From assembly GCA_004431415.1 (NCBI GenBank), contig QPMI01000310.1, positions 1 to 43,428 on the forward strand: 43,428 nt of DNA, given 5' to 3'. A model generated the notes under the pieces. That model was not told the origin of the DNA. It did not search any database and was given only the letters and a program-made list of their open reading frames with translations. The DNA comes from Cyanophora paradoxa (taxonomy: Eukaryota; Glaucocystophyceae; Cyanophorales; Cyanophoraceae). Shown here piece by piece: positions 40,361-43,428 of the stretch (the stretch's first letter is position 1; every line of letters begins with the position of its first letter). Both the position numbers and the translations under genes were made by a program.

Positions 40361-43182
40361 CTACTGGGACCACACGCGCACCCGGCCCTCGTCTTTGAAC
40401 ACCCCGTCCGCGTATTCCTCGTCCTCCTCCTCCTCCTTGTCCTCAGGCTCGCTCTCCTCCTCGCTCTCCTCCTCCTCCTCGCCATCGCTCTCCTCCTCCT
40501 CCTCCTCCTCCTCCTCCTCCTCCTCCTCCTCGCCGTCGCTCAGCTCCGCCCTCTCCTCGAAGCAGACGCGCACGCCGGGGAGCAGCAGCTGCACACGCGC
40601 GGCGGCCGGTCAGACGGGCCCGAACGGGACGCGGCGCCCGAGGGGGGCGGGCGGGGGGCGCCTTGACGGCCTTGCGCTCGTCGGCGCCCATCGCCCGCGC
40701 CGCGCTCCCCTTGAGCGTGAGCTCGCGCAGGCGGCACTCCGCCTACGCGCCGACCGCGCGCGCCGGTCAGAGAGAAGACCCGTCGCCGCCGGCCGCCGAG
40801 GCACCTTCCCGGGCTCGCCTCCGCGGGCGGCGAGGAGCATGGGGGCGACGGGCAGGGGGGACCACGCGACGAGCTTCCGCAGCGACGGAACTTCCCTCGC
40901 CAACCGCTGCGCACGCCCTCCGAGTTAGGGCGGCCCCGACCCGGCGTGGCGAGGGCGAGGCACTCGCCATCAGAAGCGCGCTTGGGACGGGTCTGGAGGA
41001 GGTGCGAATGCTGCGCAGCTCGAGGTGGCGCAGGGAGCGCAGCCTGGCAGGGCCGCGTCAAGGCCGCTCCACGAGCTGAAGGCGGGACGGGCGGCGCCGG
41101 CGCACCCCGCGAGGCTCGTTCCAGCGAGCGAGTCGAAGGTCCGCCAATTGAGGCGCAGGTCCGCGACCTGCGCCCGCGTCCGAAGAGCCTCGACGCGGTG
41201 CCAAGGGGACGGAGGTGGTGGGGGCGACGGCGGGAGGGGGGGCACCTCGAGCGCATGAAGCCCGGCGATCTGCTCGGTTACAGGGCCATCCTCCTGCGCA
41301 AAGCGCTGGGAGGGCGGCGGAGGGCGGGGCGGGGCGGCGAGGCGGGCACCTGGCGGAGGCGGAGGACGCGCAGGGAGGAGGCACGGGCGGCGAGGGGCGC
41401 CATGTCGATGTCGGGGTGAAGAACGGCGCTCAGGGACTTGAGAACGGACAAGCGGGGGAGGGAGAGATGAGCGGATGGCGAGGGCGCGAGGGGGTTGAGG
41501 GGGGGCGTGGCGCACCGTGAGCTTCGGCATCGCGGCGAGGAAGCCGATCGATGTGTACTCACAGCCGACGTCGAGCGCTGCGCCGCCGATCAGCGAGAGG
41601 CTTGCCAGGGGTAGGGAGAGGGGGGAGGGGGAGGGGGTGGGGTGGGGGCAGGGTGAAAGGGGGCGGGGAGGGTGAAAGGGGGCGGGGAAGGTGGGGATAA
41701 GGGGCGGGGGAGGGCGAGGGGAAGGGGAGAACGAGGCGGGAGGGGGGGGGGAGAAGGGAGGGGAGGGGAAGGGGACGGGGGAGAGGGGGGGGAGAAGGGA
41801 GGGAGGGAGGGGGAGGGGGGAGGGGGGAGGTGAAGGGAGGGGAGGAGGGGAGGGGGGAGGGGGGGCGGGTGGGGAGGAGGAGGAGTGGGGGAGCGGGAGA
41901 GGGGGCAGGGGGGAAATGCAGGGCTCACACTCCATGGCGGTGAGGCGGGCGAGGGACGCGGCCCCCTCGGGCCCACACGGGGGCCACTCCTTCCAGTCCT
42001 CCCTCACCCAGAATCCGATGCGGAGCCGCTTGAGGGCTTCGATTGATCAGCGGGTGCGGGGCGCGCGAACTCGGGGCGGCGGGCGGGGGCTCGCACCGGC
42101 GAGGCCGGCGACTCGGGCGAGGACAGGGTCGGCCTTCAGCAGTCTCCCGTCGGGCAAGGCGACGGAATCCGTCGGCACAAAGACGTCGAGGAAGAGGGCC
42201 TCCAGCGTGCCGGCGGCGGCGGAGAGCTCCAGGGCGTCCAGGCGCTCCACGTTCAGCGGGATCCTGCCGGCCCCCGGCCCCCGCGCCCCTCAGCGGGACT
42301 GGCGGCCCGCCCCGGCGCGGGGCGGCCGCACCCGCTGAGTCAAGCTCGCGGATGCCGCGGGCGAGGTTGGTGACGGGGTCGCGGCAGAGGGCGGGGGAGA
42401 GGGAGCGCCGGAAGCTGTCCTCCCTCGCATCGAAGTCGAAGTAGGGGACGCCCTTGCAGCGGAAGGCGATGGAGCAGAGGCGGGAGAAGCCAGCGAGGGG
42501 CAGGACGGACGAGTCGGGGCCGCCGCTCCACGCCACGTCGATGTGCGTGAGGCGCGGGAAGATCTCCTCCAGGCGCTTCAGGTGGGTCCAGTGGATGTCC
42601 CACGTTTCCACCCGCAGCCGCTGCGTCGCCCGCCGCGCCGACGCGGAAGCCGGCCAGCTGCAGCGCTTGAGGACGCGGTCCTGCGTGGTGTTGGGCTTGC
42701 CCAGCCGGAGAATCACCCGCTCCCACGCGCCGCCGTCCTCGTTGACGAGACGGCGGAAGCGGCGGCACACGATGCTGAGCAGCCGAAGCTGATCCGGGAC
42801 GACGTAGCCGTCCAGGTCCCCGAGCTCGCCTTTGCGGCAGCGGCCGAGCTCCGGGCAGCACGCCGGGCGTAGGGCCGGGCGGCGCCTCGAGCGACAAGCC
42901 AGGACGAAAACGCGCAGAAGCAGAGCGTCGGGGAGCGAGAGGATGCCTTCTTCTGCTGCATCGATATCGGCTTCGGAAGCAGCTGGTGTCGGCGGCAGGC
43001 CGGCGGGCGGTGTGTCGGCGGTTCCAGCGATCGTACGCGCCCGTTTCGGAGTCGAGGGCGCGCCCTCGCACGTCTCGGTACCTTTAGCGGAACGTCAGCG
43101 GACCGGAGACGCCGGAGGAATCGAATCAGGGCGCACCGACTTCACCGCGGCGCGCGCGCTTGTCCGCAGCTGCGGGGCTCAT
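40361..43182 (-). CDS. F-box / leucine-rich-like protein with acidic C-terminal tail
   Basis: Exon 1 (43182-43137) is MSPAAADKRARRGEV and a split Gly codon. A 55-nt intron (43136-43082, GTGCGCCC ... CTGAC ... AAAG) joins in phase to exon 2, TETCEGAPSTPKRARTIAG. The F-box follows: EEGILSLPDALLLRVFVLAC, an insert, then DQLRLLSIVCRRFRRLVNED and AWERVIL. The rest has LRR-like segments: RLEEIFPRLTHIDVAWSGGP, RLCSIAFRCKG, ERLDALELSAAAGTLEALFL, KRLRIGFW, LSLIGGAALDVGCEYTSIGF, KSLSAVLHPDIDMAPLAA, ALRTRAQVADLRLNWRTFDS, SLRHLELRSIRTSS and ECRLRELTLKGSAARAM. It ends in a Glu run and GRVRVWSQ. Such proteins recruit substrates to SCF ubiquitin ligases. The insert between the two F-box halves could be a small intron. 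The intron at about 41608-41932 is unusually long and purely C/T-like in the sense strand. C-terminal joins near 40590-40620 and 40650-40760 have CTGAC branch-point words. Confidence 0.78.
41600..41916 (+). repeat. 317-bp polypurine (G/GA) tract in an F-box gene intron
   Basis: The plus strand is almost entirely G and A, mainly GGGGAGG-type words, with rare C or T. In the minus-strand transcript it is a C/T-rich intron between MECEPC and SLIGGAALDV. Such a tract could form triplex (H-DNA) or G-quadruplex structures. Confidence 0.85.
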
Positions 43183-43428
43183 GTCCGCGGTCGATGTTGC
43201 TCGATCGATGTGCTCGTCGATCGCTGCTCGGTAGCGCTAGCCTTGGCTTTCGCGCCAAGAAGAGCTCACTCGATCGTACGTACCCCTCCCTCGGGAACGA
43301 AACGGCTGAGCGCCTCGGCGCAGACGGCCGAGGCGTTGAGAGCCGCGATGGATTCTGGAGAGCGAGCGGAGAAGAGAGCCCGTGTTGGAGAGCCCGCTGC
43401 AGCTGTCGCGGCGACTCCGCAAGCTTCG
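43183..43428. promoter_or_regulatory. Upstream region of F-box/LRR-like gene to window end
   Basis: The 246 bp before the minus-strand ATG contain ATCGATCGA-type palindromes near 43200-43225 and should include the promoter. A minus-strand open frame at 43237-43422 is Ser/Arg-rich with no recognisable features and is not called. Confidence 0.4.

Noticed and set aside
43237-43422. 61-codon minus-strand open frame at the right edge
   Set aside because: Ser/Arg-rich, no motif, lies in the expected promoter of the F-box/LRR-like gene.
1-43428. Bacterial or phage origin because of high GC
   Set aside because: Introns, kinesin, NAP1, REX4-like and F-box genes show nuclear eukaryotic DNA.

Overview
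The window is nuclear DNA from a very GC-rich eukaryote. Genes are cut by many short introns (about 50-110 nt) with GT-AG or GC-AG ends. I read 12 protein genes with good support and one weaker small one. A plastid-type HEAT/PBS-lyase-like protein with a leader-like N terminus, a KIF19-like (kinesin-8) motor, a DnaJ-type zinc-finger protein and very high GC suggest a unicellular alga. Haptophyte, pelagophyte or prasinophyte-like lineages would all fit, and I cannot choose between them. Nothing bacterial, viral or CRISPR-like is visible.

Layout, left to right: an NHL-repeat protein (+, 5' end cut by the window); an F-box protein (-); a kinesin-8/KIF19-like motor (-); a HEAT/PBS-lyase-like protein (+); two divergent, disordered proteins of unknown function (-, then +); a type II membrane glycosyltransferase (-); a NAP1-family histone chaperone (-); a DUF4604-like basic protein (+); DnaJ-type zinc-finger exons and a tiny membrane protein (-); a REX4-like exonuclease (+); a giant, roughly 2,100-residue secreted protein of unknown family (+, 29547-39806); and an F-box/LRR-like protein with an acidic tail (-). 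There is no operon. Several neighbours diverge from 140-340 bp intervals that probably act as shared promoters. The gene contents do not form one pathway; NAP1, REX4 and the two F-box proteins are general nuclear or ribosome-biogenesis and ubiquitin functions.

The most striking feature is the intron architecture. Introns typically start GTGCGCCCC or GC[CG]CGCC, are C-rich after the donor, carry a CTGAC- or CTCAC-like branch point, and then have a G-rich tract, not a polypyrimidine tract, up to GGGGCGCAG or GGGGCAG. The two ends are therefore complementary. In several introns whose splicing I could check by protein homology or reading frame, the donor-side and acceptor-side arms pair exactly over 8-14 bp. 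In the REX4 intron at 27372-27434 the inverted repeat reaches into the splice sites themselves. This could be an RNA hairpin aiding splicing, or terminal inverted repeats left by introner-like elements.

Intergenic DNA is much less GC-rich than genes and is dense in short palindromes (GATC, CTAG, GCATGC, CTGCAG). Exon limits below were read by hand. Gene spans are more reliable than individual boundaries, and the two disordered genes have the least certain internal structure.
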